A stretch of 64,000 nt of DNA from Oxytricha trifallax (GCA_000711775.1 ARYC01000231.1:100101-164100); one strand, 5' to 3'; positions 24,209 through 36,269 are shown, numbered from the stretch's first letter. Notes: generated from the letters alone by a model not told the origin. Program-made: numbers and translations.

Positions 24209-24400
24209 GGTACCAACTGAGAATAAATTCAGGTTGGTACTGGTACCAATTAGGTTTTGAACCAGATTGGAACTTTTCCATTAAAACCTCACTGGATTAA
24301 AACTAGGTACTAATTAAGTTTTGGTACTATTAAATTGGTACCAATTATAATTAAACGAATTTAGTACCAGTACTAATTAAATTAAAACAAATTTAGTACT
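24209..24400. promoter_or_regulatory. GTAC-palindrome cluster between divergent TBE genes (copy B)
   Basis: Nine GTAC cores in 192 bp, in contexts such as TTGGTACTGGTACCAATT and AGTACCAGTACTAATT. Located between the starts of the 22-kDa gene (24595) and the zinc-finger/kinase gene (about 23965). Same count and place as in copy A. Confidence 0.55.
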
Positions 24401-24594
24401 AATTCAATGGAACTAAATTGTTAAAAATGGAGCTCCATCTCTGAATTTTGTTTTAGCTTCTCAAACTTTCTCCATGTATCTTTGCAGGGTTGACCTCCTA
24501 CAAGATGCCCATATTTAATAGTAATTTTTAAACAATAGGATCCTGAAGTCTATAAATTATAATTTGAAATTCATTAATAGGAAGAGGAACAAAG

Positions 24595-25376
24595 ATGGAA
24601 TCACTCAATTATCAAATGAAAAGAGATGAAACTCAAGAAAAATCTCAAGATTGAGAAGTAAAGAAAATCTCTAATGATACCTAACTTTTCATGGTAAGAT
24701 AACTAGATGACTATTATCATATTATATAGTTGGCTTATTCCTTCCAACGATAGAAGGTACCAATATTTCCTTCTTAAAAGCAATACTTTGTGAGGAGAAG
24801 AAAGTTTTAAAAATAAAAAAACAAACTAATAGAAAATCCGAACTACCCTGAAATTTCAGTCTCTAATCTTTATGAGGATGCCATATAAGATGAGGAAGTG
24901 GTAGTTTATCTCCCTACCAAGAAACAACTTTCTAATAAACTACCAGAGAAGAGCTTCTTCTTTGGTGTTCTTGGTACAATAAAAGAGGATTATCTCAGAG
25001 AAATTATTGAAGAAGCACATAAGAAACGATATTCTATCTCTCCTGAAGACTAGAAGAAGCAAGGCATTCTAATAAGCTCAGCTTGGCTAGAAGAACTTAA
25101 GAAGCATCCTTATCTTTCAAGTATGCTTTATCATATAACTTTGTAGGAAAATCTGGCACCGGGATATATCTAATGAAAGAGCATGCTAAAGTTCATAGAG
25201 ATAGAAAACATCAGACAGTTCATTAAGTTAGCATGAGACTTTATGAAATAAAAAACTAAAAGATATGAATATTGATGCAGGAGATGGCTGTAAGAGAAGA
25301 AACTTAAGGCCTGTCAAGCCTTAAGAAGAAGAAAAGAAAGTGAAGCCTATTCACATTAAGGGTTAATTTAATATGT
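24595..25376 (+). pseudogene. TBE 22-kDa-type ORF (copy B)
   Basis: ATG 24595. Clear match to copy A through the middle (ISVSNLYEDAIQDEEVVVYL, PTKKQLSNKLPEKSFFFGVL, KQGILISSAWLEELKKHPYL). The N-terminal third reads correctly only in another frame (KISRLRSKENL..., near 24640-24840), and TGA codons follow near 25170 and 25230. Protein of unknown role, conserved in TBE elements. Confidence 0.7.
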
Positions 25377-25439
25377 GAACTATTTCATTCATTTAATTCT
25401 AAAACTTATTAATAAACATTCATTCTTCCCTCTCTCGCA

Positions 25440-26395
25440 TAAATTGTTATCTTATCTACTCTCACTCTCTTACAGCTGCTTTGAATCAACTCTTCTGTGT
25501 CAATGGGCAAGTTATGCATAAGATGATACAGCAGCAGCTTCTTGTAGTAAGTCTTGATTTAACCCCAGTAAAATTAATTCCATTAAATTATGGGCTATAA
25601 GGAACGTTGTATACAGGAGTTATGTTTTACTCTTCATAAGCTTTCTTAGACTCCTTAGTCTTATGAACTGGTAAGTTATCAACAAGCTCATCCTCGCTTA
25701 ACAGAGCGAGGATGAAAAACATAGCTTTCTAAGCCTTCACTTTTACCTGCTAAAATTGCATTGGTGACAACCTTCACTTTTTAGTCATAAGCTTCAATGT
25801 TATCATACTTCTTGTACCATGACTCATTAATAAAGGTGTTGAAGGTGAATACAGCTTCATCAGCTGCATGAACTTGATGTTATTATCAATAGCTCTCTGC
25901 ATTTAAACATTTATATAGTTAAAAATATTACTATAAAATGGCACTGTAAAATCAATCACTCTTTTCACTCTGTTGAAAGTCTTGAAAGTAATACCATTTC
26001 GTCTATAAATATTAGCTATAGTCTAAGGAGAGATACGCATGTCAGGAAACCTGCGATGAAACATCAAAGCTCGTTAGTCCAGTGGAAAGTGTACCTAGTA
26101 ATTAAGCGTCTTTTGTATCACAGAGGTTGTGAATATGTGTCTGAGAGAACTTTTATTTTCTTGCTGGATTTTGTCAAGTACCAGAACTGAAATGCTAAAC
26201 TGCTAGCAGGCAGTGATACCTATCAGTTGAGGCACTCTTGTTTAAGAGCTTTGCTTTAGCTGCATAATTTAGCGCTTGTTTGACTTAGTCTATATTAAAT
26301 ACTCGTACCATACCTAAGCTTTAGAAATAATCTAAATATTTATCATCATAAATAGACCCTAAATTTCGCTAATTTCTATTTCTCATTTTGAAAAT
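25440..26395 (-). pseudogene. TBE DDE transposase
   Basis: Read from about 26370: LGMVRVFNIDQVKQALNYAA then an HTH-like region with NIYRRNGITFKTFNRVKRVI; next the first catalytic Asp region DEAVFTFNTFINESW near 25855; then VDNLPVHKTKESKKAYEE and NVPYSPQFNGI near 25590, the Tc1/IS630-type second Asp box and PYSPQFN signature. Frameshifts near 26215, 25865 and 25695 separate these blocks, and the region after NGI is scrambled. Catalyses cut-and-paste transposition when intact; in Oxytricha TBE transposases also act in genome rearrangement. Confidence 0.8.
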
Positions 26396-26404
26396 TTGCC
26401 TAAT

Positions 26405-26488
26405 TTCTCTACTAACCCCAATAAGATCCCAACCATACCCTACAAATCAAAGCACTTATAAACCTCATTAAGGGGTTTTGGGTTTTTG
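26405..26488. repeat. TBE terminal inverted repeat (copy B, right)
   Basis: Read inward from the end: CAAAAACCCAAAACCCCTTA, then ATGAGGTTTATAAGTGC. The best-preserved telomere-like tip of the three. Confidence 0.9.
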
Positions 26489-26808
26489 AATGATGGTAGA
26501 TCATGAAAGTTTATAAAATGTAAGTTTAATAATTTTTTCTATTAGAACTTTTTTATCTACTAAGTTAAGCAAATATAATATTATAGGTATTTAGTAAAAA
26601 CAATATACAGTAAAATCCACTTCAAGACTAATAATAACAATGAAAAAATATTTTATTAGCGAATATCGAGATGTCTTAGTAAAGATAAACTTTATTTTAT
26701 TTTAAATTATATTATAAATAGTATATTAATTTTTTTAATAAAATTAAAAACACATAATGAGTATACTAAACAAAATATAACGAGATATTATCTAGAAAGA
26801 CATAGAAA

Positions 26809-27714
26809 ATGGCTAGCTCTAACACCAAGCATAATATATCATAAATCTCATTAGAACAAACAAAAATGAATGGGGACTCCACATGTTAGAAATTATTCCA
26901 TTCATCGCAAGGAAAATCATTAGAAAGGGCTTCACAGTAGTTAACTAACTTCAATTACACATCTCAAAAATACAATTCTCCGAAGGCAACTACTGTGAAG
27001 TGGACCAACTCTGGACCCAACAAATTTTCTAGATGCTTAGACTAGCATCAATAAACAATAAGTTCATAAAACCATAACAGACAACAACAAAACCCCATGT
27101 GGTTATTAAAGAAGACTCAATCAATCATTAATATGATTAATCAGCCTCACCACCCCAAGAAACTGAGACTTTTTATCTCAAACAAGACGCTCACTATCAA
27201 ATACCCTCTAGACCTCTAACCCCCACCCAAAAAAACAGAGCGCATTTTACTAAAAAAGTAATTTACACAGAACAAGAGTCAGACTGGAGCTCAAAGGAAG
27301 AAAGATAAATATACGATCAATACGTCTAATCAGATTCTTACTCTTGAGATTCTAGCTAGAAAACACTTGAAAACTATCAAGTCCAAAAACTAAGAGACCA
27401 GTCTCTTTCTTCCACTGCCCAAAACCACAGTTAACGCACTATCGAAATCGTTGACGTCACGGATATAAATTAGTACTAAAAGGCCTATAATAATCAATCT
27501 CAGATTATAAATTAGTACTATGTATGGATTCAAAAAAATAAAAATAATAATTATTAAATTAATTAATACTAAACAGACCTCAAACCATTACCAATGTAAA
27601 CCATATCCAAAGCTGAACTATAAAACAGATTTGTCACCAGAGAAGCATGTGTATCAATCTGGATTAACGCAATTAATACATCAATTTCAAAGGAGTTAAA
27701 CTCATGACAGATGA
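26809..27714 (+). CDS. unknown protein, 301 residues, intact
   Basis: ATG 26809 to TGA 27712-27714 with TAA/TAG as Gln and no internal TGA, which is unlikely by chance at this length. The product is Ser/Thr/Asn/Gln/Lys-rich with a basic, Pro-containing middle (PHHPKKLRLFISNKT and PLDLQPPPKKTERILLKK). No zinc knuckle or coiled coil seen. A direct repeat ATAAATTAGTACT occurs at about 27465 and 27507. The stop overlaps the next start in ATGACAGATGA. By position it could be a nucleic-acid-binding ORF1 protein, but no motif proves it. Confidence 0.5.
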
Positions 27715-28294
27715 ACTCTCTGCTATCTACTAAAATCTTAGCTACCAAATGTTAATAGACATAGTTAAAAGGAATGACGAGGAGCTCGATGAATACATTA
27801 AAACAGAGACAGGCAATTTGCAAAACACACCTAAAGAAGTAGTTGGCTTCATCAGACTATATAACATTGACATCCTTAAAAATGTAACTGCAAATGACGC
27901 CTCCTGCATCTCTATTGATGCTGACTAACACTTTCACTTAAACAAAGTAGAGATACATATTAAATGCTTGTAAAAACATGCCTACTTCCTAAAAAGTGAT
28001 CTGGTTTAACTTATTTCAATAAGACTCAAAGATACTCTAGCCCAAAAACTCCTCAAATTCTCTATATCGGTAAAGAATTTTAACACTCAATTCAAATTCA
28101 AAGACTTAAGAGACAGAATCCTTATCCTCAACAACAAAAACTAGAGAGGAAAAGAGGAAAGAGCAACAGATAAAGACAGAGAAACAAAAAAGGAAAACGA
28201 AAAAGAAGAAGAAGATGAAGACTTAGTATACGTTTAAGGAGGGACTCTCCCAAAACTCTTTAAAATGGCTTGTCCCTAACACACTATCAAGTGA
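27704..28294 (+). CDS. unknown protein, 196 residues, charged C terminus
   Basis: ATG 27704 to TGA 28292-28294, no internal TGA. Starts MTDELSAIYQNLSYQMLIDI. Residues 1-150 look globular and helical (VVGFIRLYNIDILKNVTAND); residues 150-185 are a Lys/Glu/Arg tract rich in alternating charges. The start lies 11 bases before the end of the upstream frame, which suggests coupled translation or reinitiation. It ends about 20 bases before the conserved retroelement 3' block. No family recognised. Confidence 0.55.
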
Positions 28295-28350
28295 TTAAGA
28301 TCGGATGTCCCCAGAGACTTCAATGTGATCAAATTATTATTATCATTATT
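28295..28350 (+). repeat. retroelement 3' end with (ATT)n tail
   Basis: GATCGGATGTCCCCAGAGAC, TTCAATGTGATC, then ATT units with one C. Counterpart of 17637-17715. Confidence 0.7.
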
Positions 28351-28406
28351 TATTATAAATAGTATTATTTTAGGGGAAATCGTCAGCAAAAACTTCTGAC
28401 TTAACC

Positions 28407-29557
28407 ATGTCGAGCAGACAAAGCCTAAAAGATGTAAGTAAATAAGTTACTTATTCAAATTTATCAAATATGAGCATTTATTTTTTTGGAATTTTATTAT
28501 AAAAACCAACAAAAATGAAAATTAAGATTTTAAAAATGTACAAAGGTACAATTGAAGTTTGAATAAATATATTTATAAATTCAACCTATGGTGAAGTTAC
28601 TGAGCCTTCATATATTTATTTAAAAGTCTTAGTTTCTCTTAATTATTTACAAAATTTGATTAAGACATTTTTTAATTAAATTCTGATCATAGAATACGGA
28701 TCATGATATTGTGGGTTTCAATAATGAGCACAAGAATCTCCTCAAGATTCAAAATAACTAATCGGTAATATTTATCAAAATTGGTTAGTAGTTTTAAATA
28801 TTAAATTTTAATCTAGGATGCAAGCGGACGAAGTCAGAGGCCATGACTACAAGGAACTTTAACAGAAGTTTAGATCCGAGAAGGATCTGATTTCATTATT
28901 GAGATTAAATAGCAAGCTAAGCCCCTTATAATATTTTTTAGAGGGGTACTACCTCCCCCCAGATAACCAAACTACGATGATATTTCTTAATGATTTTTTG
29001 ATAGGCAACAAAGACCTATTAGAGAGTGCAGACTTTCAATGTGCTTTACTATGATGAACTTTCAGCAAAAGGTTTTTAACAAATTCAGGATGATTAGAGC
29101 ATTTTGAAATTTATTAATTACTATGACGACAAAAAGGTGTTGCCTGATAGAAATTATTTATACGGTGTATAAGGAACTTTTTGGCCTATTTACGTGAGCG
29201 AACTTATCAAACACGCAAACAGAGAGAGGTATTTTTCTACCTTAGAAAATGACAAGCAAGACTTAATCTATATTAGAGAAGATATTTTCTGAGAATGAGT
29301 CATTTTTTTCTAGTAAATGTTTTAAATGAATTAATTGTCAATATAGAGACAAATGTAAAAGCTCTATCTTTGCTTAAATTCAAGTCAAAGCCAAGGCGGG
29401 AGAGGTAGAAAAGACAATATCACGATATATCAAAGCCTTTTCTCAAGTTCAACCAGGAGTAAGACGGACACTGGCCTACAAAAATAATGAGGGAAGAGGT
29501 CTCTTCATTCATGGATGGACAAACCAAGTACAAACCATCTGATTAAGAGATGGAATG
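28407..29557 (+). CDS. unknown split gene
   Basis: A possible first exon, ATG 28407 with nine codons (MSSRQSLKD), ends at GTAAGTAAAT (donor 28434). Coding resumes after TTTTAATCTAG at 28816 with a frame from ATG 28818 (MQADEVRGHDYKELQQKF), rich in Asp/Glu/Leu. The frame changes near 29020 and continues NVLYYDELSAKGF, then LPDRNYLYGVQGTFWPIYVS and ELIKHANRERYFSTL to about 29290; a last segment with basic residues (KPRRERQKRQYHD) ends at TGA 29555-29557. Joining the first exon to the second at these sites gives an early TGA, so the first exon may not belong here. No family recognised. Confidence 0.4.
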
Positions 29558-29699
29558 ACATAAAAAACTAAATAAAATTTTAAAAATCACTAACGAATTT
29601 AATTTAAGCTAATAAAGTCTTTCATTAAAGCTAAATATCTATCTACTTACTATTATTTATATAGTATCATTTTTCATACTCTCAATTGAATCTCTTATT

Positions 29700-30330
29700 A
29701 TTTATATATGCTAACCAGCAGAATAATTGAAGTCATTATTTATTAGTTGAGTTTTATAATGGTGTTTTATTCTAGAAAAGACTTTCTCAATACAATGATA
29801 CTCCGAAGAGAATGGAAAGTTGAAAAGACACAACCACTTTTATCTTCTAATTTGTACCTGGACAATCCTAATATAATGAATGCGAAGATTATCCCAAAAT
29901 ACTATTACTTGTGATTGTTAATTAACAGTTCTTAAATATTCTAGAATGCCTTAGCAATCTATTATGTTCATAGAAAATGGCTTGACCATATCACCCTCAA
30001 ACCCCTTACTCTACTTACACCTACAATAACAGCTTAAGTCTTTAAAGTTATCCATAACTTATTATTTACGCAATTACTCTACTATGGGGCCCATGACTTA
30101 AAACAAGAGTTGAATGGTTTAAATATTATTTCGTCAATATAAATGACCTTCTTTAGTATTTCTACTTGCTATGTTAGATCTATGAAGCTTGTCAATCTCT
30201 GGCTTATTAATTTTTAAGCTTAATTTTGGATTATTCTGTGTTTAGTCTTCATGACTTTGTATTTAATATTGTACTTTATATAAATTCTATAGAGCTATGA
30301 AGGAATGAGATGGTACTATGGGTAAATATT
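29700..30330 (-). pseudogene. DDE transposase, Tc1/IS630-like
   Basis: From about 30330: HLIPSQLYRIYIKYNIKYKV, a helix-turn-helix-like stretch, then VEILKKVIYIDEI (first Asp, near 30150) and TLKTQAVIVGVSRVRG. After a frame change: VIVFWDNLRIHYIRI (second Asp, near 29905) and FPFSSEYHCIEKVFSRIKHH (catalytic Glu, near 29790). The D...DN.R.H...IEKVFSRIK order is that of the Tc1/mariner/IS630 superfamily. Different from the TBE transposase and from that at 58020. At least one TGA and one frameshift; inverted ends were not found. Confidence 0.65.
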
Positions 30331-30430
30331 ATTTAGATGGAGCACTCGACTTTCAAGTGAAAGTCTCTTCTGTCAATCTCGCATTCAAGATGACGAGATG
30401 GTGCGTTTGAGTTATTCAGGGGAGAGATTC

Positions 30431-32000
30431 AAAACTATTATTACTTTCTACTTCTTCAACTAGTTTGCTTCCTCATGTTTCTGGGAAAATAATTTTCAAA
30501 CCTAATATTGACTAATGCAAAGGATTTATGAAATAGTCTTGTAGCTAGCCAGAACTTTGTTTTTGTAAAGTTATGAATTAGACCCATACCAAAGTGTTTC
30601 AGCATAGGTCTTCAACCTATATTAATCTATAGATTCTGACCCCCCCCCCATTTAATTAACTAGATATTTTTATATTTCTTAAAAATTATTAACGATTTAC
30701 GTGAAAAAAAATTATGATTATTTCAATTTTTATTTTTTTTGTTAAATTAACTTCTACATGTATGACCAGACTCCCTTTGAATCTTATATAACATCCATAT
30801 CTAATTTAACAAGGAATGTATTCTAAAGAAAGAATCTTCATCTGCTCTAGATTATTTTTCCTATGATTTATTGAGTCACTATATCCATTCTTAAAATAAC
30901 CTATTTTAATTTTATTTAAAAATATTTTCTAATCATCTTTTACGCATTAGAGAGTTTTTTAAAGAATTTTTTTAAATATTTTCATATAGTTAATTTAACT
31001 AAACTTATTTATATTTCGACTTATAATATCCTAGTGTTTCATTTTATGAATTATATATCATTATTATTATTATTTCTCTTTATGGATAAAATATTAACTT
31101 TTTATTAAATATATATTCCAATACATTCAGGTGTATATTTACAATCTCAGCTTCTTCAGAGAACCAATAATCTTAATGGAGTAAAATTATTATTTTCATT
31201 TGTACTTAATTGCTTTTTTTAAAAATTGATATAGCATTGTTGGTAGCTCCTATGTAATAGTAATCTCAGCATCATAGACCTTTAGTTGAAGCTCTTAATC
31301 CAATAGTTTAGATCTCTCGATTTTAAACATATTTATTTTAACATTACAGCAATAATCAAATCAAGTCAAAGATAGTTAGAACTTTATGTGGAAGTATCGA
31401 TAGTAGAAATAATAAAAAACTCAATTATCCTTAATGTATAAATAAATACACAGCAACGCAACTATGTACTACCAAATGTACAAAACATTAATAAATATAT
31501 TTATTAAAAACTTATAGTCAAAAATAGCATTAAGAAATTTCTAAGTTAGCTTGGAGAAAGTATTTATTAGTATTTGTAAGATGTAATTAAGAATCAAGTT
31601 AGGATCAATGATAAATGATAAACGTTAATGATATATCCAAATTGCAGAAATGTTGTGAGAATATATATTATACTATAGGGGAAATCTAGAGTGTAAAAAT
31701 AGAATTAGTAAGTAAACATATATTAAATAAAAGACAATTATTTGCAACAAATAAACGACCGATTAAATTACCGAGGCAAAGAAGTCTTTATTATCGTTGA
31801 GAAAATATATTAAAGCATAAGTAAACTGTGAAAAAAATATTTTTGTTGTATTAAAATAAAAGATCAATTTAAGCATATAATTTTGTCTTGATCATTTTCT
31901 AATTAACAATTTATTATTTATTAATTATATTCTTCAGATGAAAATGAATAGTATATGGAAAGATTAAATTAATTCACTGCTTGTGGTACCAGTTGAATTT
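30431..32000. other. AT-rich region, no gene seen
   Basis: Holds a run of ten C at 30640-30649, odd in this composition, and otherwise AT-rich sequence without coding signal that I could find. Confidence 0.45.
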
Positions 32001-32017
32001 TTTAGAGCTGTCTTTAG

Positions 32018-33877
32018 TTGCATTGCTTGGATGACTACCATTTTTCTGTCAGGCTCAGGAAGCCAAAATTCTATATAGAATTAGCGAAAAGTCTAACTGG
32101 AATAATAGGGGTGCTTTATGAGAATCCTGAACTAGTGTTTGTGGATAAAACTGCAGTCAAACTCCAATATAGAAGGATCTTCTAAAACTAGGTAGATTTT
32201 GCTTAACTCTAGATAGACTTAAGAAGAAAGCTAATGGAAGAGTAAGAGTTCAGAGAATGGAATAAGAGAGAGAAGGCTACTCTAAAAATTTTAATTGGTT
32301 TCTACATCAATGATTCCTCATAAAGTCATAAACAAACAGAAGATTAATTTCTCGATATTTGTGGTACAAATGTTACTTCTTCTTACTCACTTCTAACAGA
32401 ATTATAATATGTTTAATAGACCATTATATTTTCTGTGGTGTTCAAATGTAGTAACAAACTATTATATTTAAATTTAAGTTGCTGAAGAAAATGCTTGTTA
32501 CCACCCTCAAAAATTTAATTCTTGATAATCTCAACTACATTGATCTATTAGGCACTTATATATCTAGCAAAATATCCAACTCTTTTTGAAGGTCTAGAAT
32601 TTTTACTGGGTAAGTTACTTGATTATTCCCACATTAATAATATAAAAAATTATAAAAAAAATTAATAGAGCAAGAATAAATTATAATTTTGCAGACAAAG
32701 TAAAGGTATTACATTTTAAGTTTCACTTTACTAAAGTAGAGATGATTCTAATTAATTTTTAAAAAGTAATGCTTACGGAAATTATACTCGATATATATAA
32801 GTGATAATACAAATACATTTAAGTCAAGTGTCCTATAAAGCAAATTTATTGTTTCATTGAATGCTATTTTTTCGTTATCTGATGTTCTAAGAAATGATGA
32901 CTATATTTTCACATCCCTAGGCTTTCACATTATGCTAAATTATAAAATAATGAATGTGTTTAACTTGTGGTAGATGCTGCTAAGTTTCAAGACAATTCTT
33001 ATAAATTTATCTCCTTAAAATCTTTTTTTTTCAAAAATAAATTAATCAAAGAAGGTTGTCTATTGAGCTTAATGGTTATGTTGGCTAGGTTAATTTATTA
33101 AATATATTAATTTACATCAAAATCTGCCTTAATTGAATTAACTTCATTGAAAATATAGAGTTCTTGAAGTTGGATATGCATTTTCTTGAAGATTAGTAGG
33201 GCATTTATCGAAGATGTGAGTGAAGTAACTACTACATGCAATTTATTGAAGAATATTTAATGAGCCTATTTAATTCTTTTCTCCTTATTCCTACATAATC
33301 ATATCTAAGAAGTAGTTCTTAAATAGAATAGAGCAAATTATTTCTTTAATATGAGTTAAATTTAATTTATTTATCATTAAAGTTTGTGGATGGTAATAAA
33401 GAATCTTACATTAATCCTTTTATAATAGTCAAATGGGCTGAGTATTTTGATCTTGCAATAATTAGCTTCAATACTAATTTATTTGAAAATTCTATTAATT
33501 AATCAATCAATTTCTTTACAACTAATATTAGAATTATTTATTATCATATTTCGGCAGATAAAGAGAAGATTCGCCAATTAATTATTTATATAATTTCTAA
33601 TTTGTCAAATATTTGAAAATTTAGTAGATGTTTCAAGATGGAAAATATTATATTAAGTTGCCTGATTAGTAGCTTAAGTCATATTAATTATTAATAAAGG
33701 TCTACTTTTATTATTGTTGAGGTAAATAAGAAAGTGATAAGATTTGTCATTTATTTAATTAAGGAAAATCTTGAAAAACTTTTAAGATTAAAAACAATGT
33801 TGTAAAATGGAATTTTAATATTGCTGACACAGATTTGGTTTCAACTTCTATCTGTAGTATTGCCAAAATAGTGGCAT
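32018..33877 (+). CDS. unknown multi-exon gene
   Basis: After an acceptor-like TCTTTAG (32017), a clear coding stretch runs about 160 codons: LDDYHFSVRLRKPKFYIELA and SLTGIIGVLYENPELVFVDK, then a charged helical part with MEEQEFREWNKREKATLKIL. Next segments: LIYLAKYPTLFEGLEFLLG ending at a donor (GTAAG, about 32607), and 33155-33877, about 240 codons with FVDGNKESYINPFIIVKWAE and HISADKEKIRQLIIYIISN, ending at CAT|GTAAGT. Two in-frame TGA (near 33215 and 33613) fall where Trp would be plausible. Mostly helical protein; no family recognised. The true 5' and 3' ends are not seen. Confidence 0.4.
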
Positions 33878-34885
33878 GTAAGTTTTTTCTGATCTCTTTT
33901 ATTTAAAAAAATTGGGGTTCAGGGTTTTAGTTGTAGTTGTTTTATTTGTTGTTATTATTATAGGTGAAGTAATTTCTATTATTGTTGTTGTTGAATGAGT
34001 TGAAATAATGATGTCTAAAATTCATATTTTTTGTGTTAACATACTCCATATTTAGAGTAATATAAATCAAATTATGATTAAAAATTAATATTCAAATCTA
34101 ATATTATAATAATAAAGAATGTTATCCTTGTTTAAATAATATAATTAATATTAATAGATAATTTAATTCAAATCAAATAATAGTGACAACAAATTACTAT
34201 ACAAAGAATAATATTAATATATAGGAATTTTACATGCTCAAAGATTGATGTGATATTTCTTCGGTATTAAAATTATAATGATAAAATAATAAAAATAACT
34301 AGAAATAGAATAACATTTCCTAATATCGCATCAATCTTTGAGCATTTAAATATCACATCTTCATAATTTAAGTAGATATAACAAGTATAAAATTATATTA
34401 CACTTGATGTGGAAGAAGATAAATTAAAAATATTTTCTTCATCACGTTATCGAGTATACAATGTAGAAATAAAAGAACCATCACCACAAAAATAACTATA
34501 TAATAATAATGCCAATAAATAAAAGTATGTTAATTGTAATTGCATTATAAGTATTGATATTTTTCCAAATCTCCAAGAATAAATAATCAATAAATAGAAG
34601 ATAGGATATCTATGGATAACAAGAATAAATCTATTTCTAATTGTGTGAATTATAATAGTATAAATATTTATATTACTTCATGAGAAATTTAATTTAAATA
34701 ATTTTATATAAATTTAAACTAATTAAAATTTTATTTTATTGCTTCTTTAAATTATTAATGAACACATTAAAAAGGAGAGATAATTCCGTAATACAGGCTA
34801 GAATAAGTTAAGGTATTTATCAATATACTGAATTATAATAAAAATTAGGGATTACAATGAATAATTATATTTTAGATTTTGATAA
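33878..34885. other. AT-rich region with a short inverted repeat
   Basis: No coding signal. ATGCTCAAAGATTGATG near 34232 pairs with CATCAATCTTTGAGCAT near 34330, about 80 bp apart. Confidence 0.5.
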
Positions 34886-35476
34886 TCAGAATTTTAAGGT
34901 ATTAGATTATGTGAAGGAGTTCAACTTATTTGACGAAAACGATGATAATCTTAATCCAATATTGGCATGATGAACAACAGCGTGATAAGATTTAACATTT
35001 AAGTTTTTAAAAGCATATTAAAAATAAACGCCATATTTCAAACCTATTTAACTTCTTATTGCATATTTATTAATAAATCCAACAATCGTAATCTTCATTC
35101 TCCTGAAGGAGTTCTTTAGTACTGAGATATAATTTTTATTAGAGTTATAATAAGAAGAGTATGGTGCAAAAATCTTCATTTAAAGTTATGATCTTTTAAT
35201 AAGATAAACTCTAAAATTGTCAAGATTGACAGCAAGCTCAATGTGAAGTTTTTTCATGCAATCCTTTAATAAAATTATTAAACTTTTTAATGTTTACTAA
35301 TCTTTCATCAAGTAATATAGTTCGAGACCACCTTCAGTACAGACCTCCTCAACCACCATTATACTCTTAGTAAATTTTAATTCATATTCACAATAAATTA
35401 TTTTATGCCGAATGCTAAACCCTTGCTTAAGATTAATAAATTCAGCAAGCATATATTACTTCATCAACGAGAACAT
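34886..35476 (-). CDS. unknown protein, 196 residues, intact frame
   Basis: ATG 35476 to TGA 34886-34888 with no internal TGA. Sequence starts MFSLMKQYMLAEFINLKQGF; a block SIMVVEEVCTEGGLELYYLM near residue 45 faintly recalls the hinge region of protein kinases, and LKDCMKKLHIELAVNLDNF follows. No catalytic HRD or DFG is present, so a kinase-like fold is only a guess. A further coding-like stretch in another frame (LKIKEALAFLRNEKILTDSY) lies just upstream at 35480-35560, so the gene may start further 5' and contain a frameshift near 35478. Confidence 0.5.
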
Positions 35477-36269
35477 TTTCTTCGTTCTAGATAAGAATCA
35501 GTTAATATTTTTTCATTTCTAAGAAAAGCTAATGCTTCTTTAATTTTTAAAATAAACTTTCCCGCATAGTTTCTCTTTTTTATTAAATATAGAAGAAAAT
35601 TTTGAGTGGAAATTCTTAGTCTTAGGGACTTCCTGATTTTGATAAATGTTCTAGCACTTTCTACTTTTTGAGAAATAATTTACAATTGATAATAATGAGC
35701 AAATAATCGAAAATACAAAAATATAATTAATATACTGTTATTAAGTTTTTCTTATATTTTATTTTATGCTTATGCTGAAGTGTATATACCTAATTTTCTT
35801 AAACTATGTCTTAATAAAAATTAATGGAAATAAAATTATTTAAGTTTTGTCAATTTTTATATTTTTAAATAATCATAAGGAATAATTTTTAATCATCAAA
35901 AATTAAATTTGATAAATTATTAATTTTGTAAATTGATATAGTTATAACAAATTTCATAATTAATGAAAGCTAACGCATAATCTATTTTTTAAACTTGACT
36001 TGGTTATTAAATATGAGATTTAGATAAATATTTATAGAATGGATATATTTTGATGTACCATTTGAATTAAAGAATATCTAAATTATTTATTATTAATGAT
36101 GACAAACTTAAATTTTCAAAATTTATATAATTCAATATTGATATGACATGATTGCATATTTCAGATTTTAATTTGTGCTTAGGCTTACTATTTTTATGGC
36201 CTACATATCTCTTGAATCATTTAACAAGTAATGTTAGAAAGTTCAAGAATTAATTCGAAACTTAAGTAA

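Larger units (their letters stand above)
22447..26488. mobile_element. TBE-type transposon, full length (copy B)
   Basis: 4042 bp, close to the 4.1 kb of Oxytricha TBE1. Inverted ends of about 84 bp (22447-22530, 26405-26488) with degenerate C4A4 tips. Genes: zinc-finger/kinase (minus, 22586-23965), 22-kDa type (plus, 24595-25376), DDE transposase (minus, 25440-26395). The first two diverge from a GTAC-rich spacer; the last two converge. All three are broken. The flanks CAA and AAT are not identical, so no clean 3-bp target duplication is visible. Confidence 0.88.
26780..28350 (+). mobile_element. two-ORF retroelement-like unit
   Basis: Contains two intact overlapping frames (26809-27714 and 27704-28294) followed directly by a 3' end like that of the reverse transcriptase element at 17637: GGCTTGTCCC, GATCGGATGTCCCCAGAGAC, TTCAATGTGATC, then (ATT)n. 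This unit encodes no reverse transcriptase, so it may be a non-autonomous relative moved by the LINE enzyme, or the ORF1 part of another LINE. Confidence 0.5.

Noticed and set aside
22440..26495. A 3-bp ANT target duplication around TBE copy B
   Set aside because: Flanks read CAA and AAT at the best end alignment; not identical, so not claimed.
30640..30649. Run of ten C, possible telomere fragment
   Set aside because: No C4A4 pattern around it; more likely a homopolymer or assembly feature.
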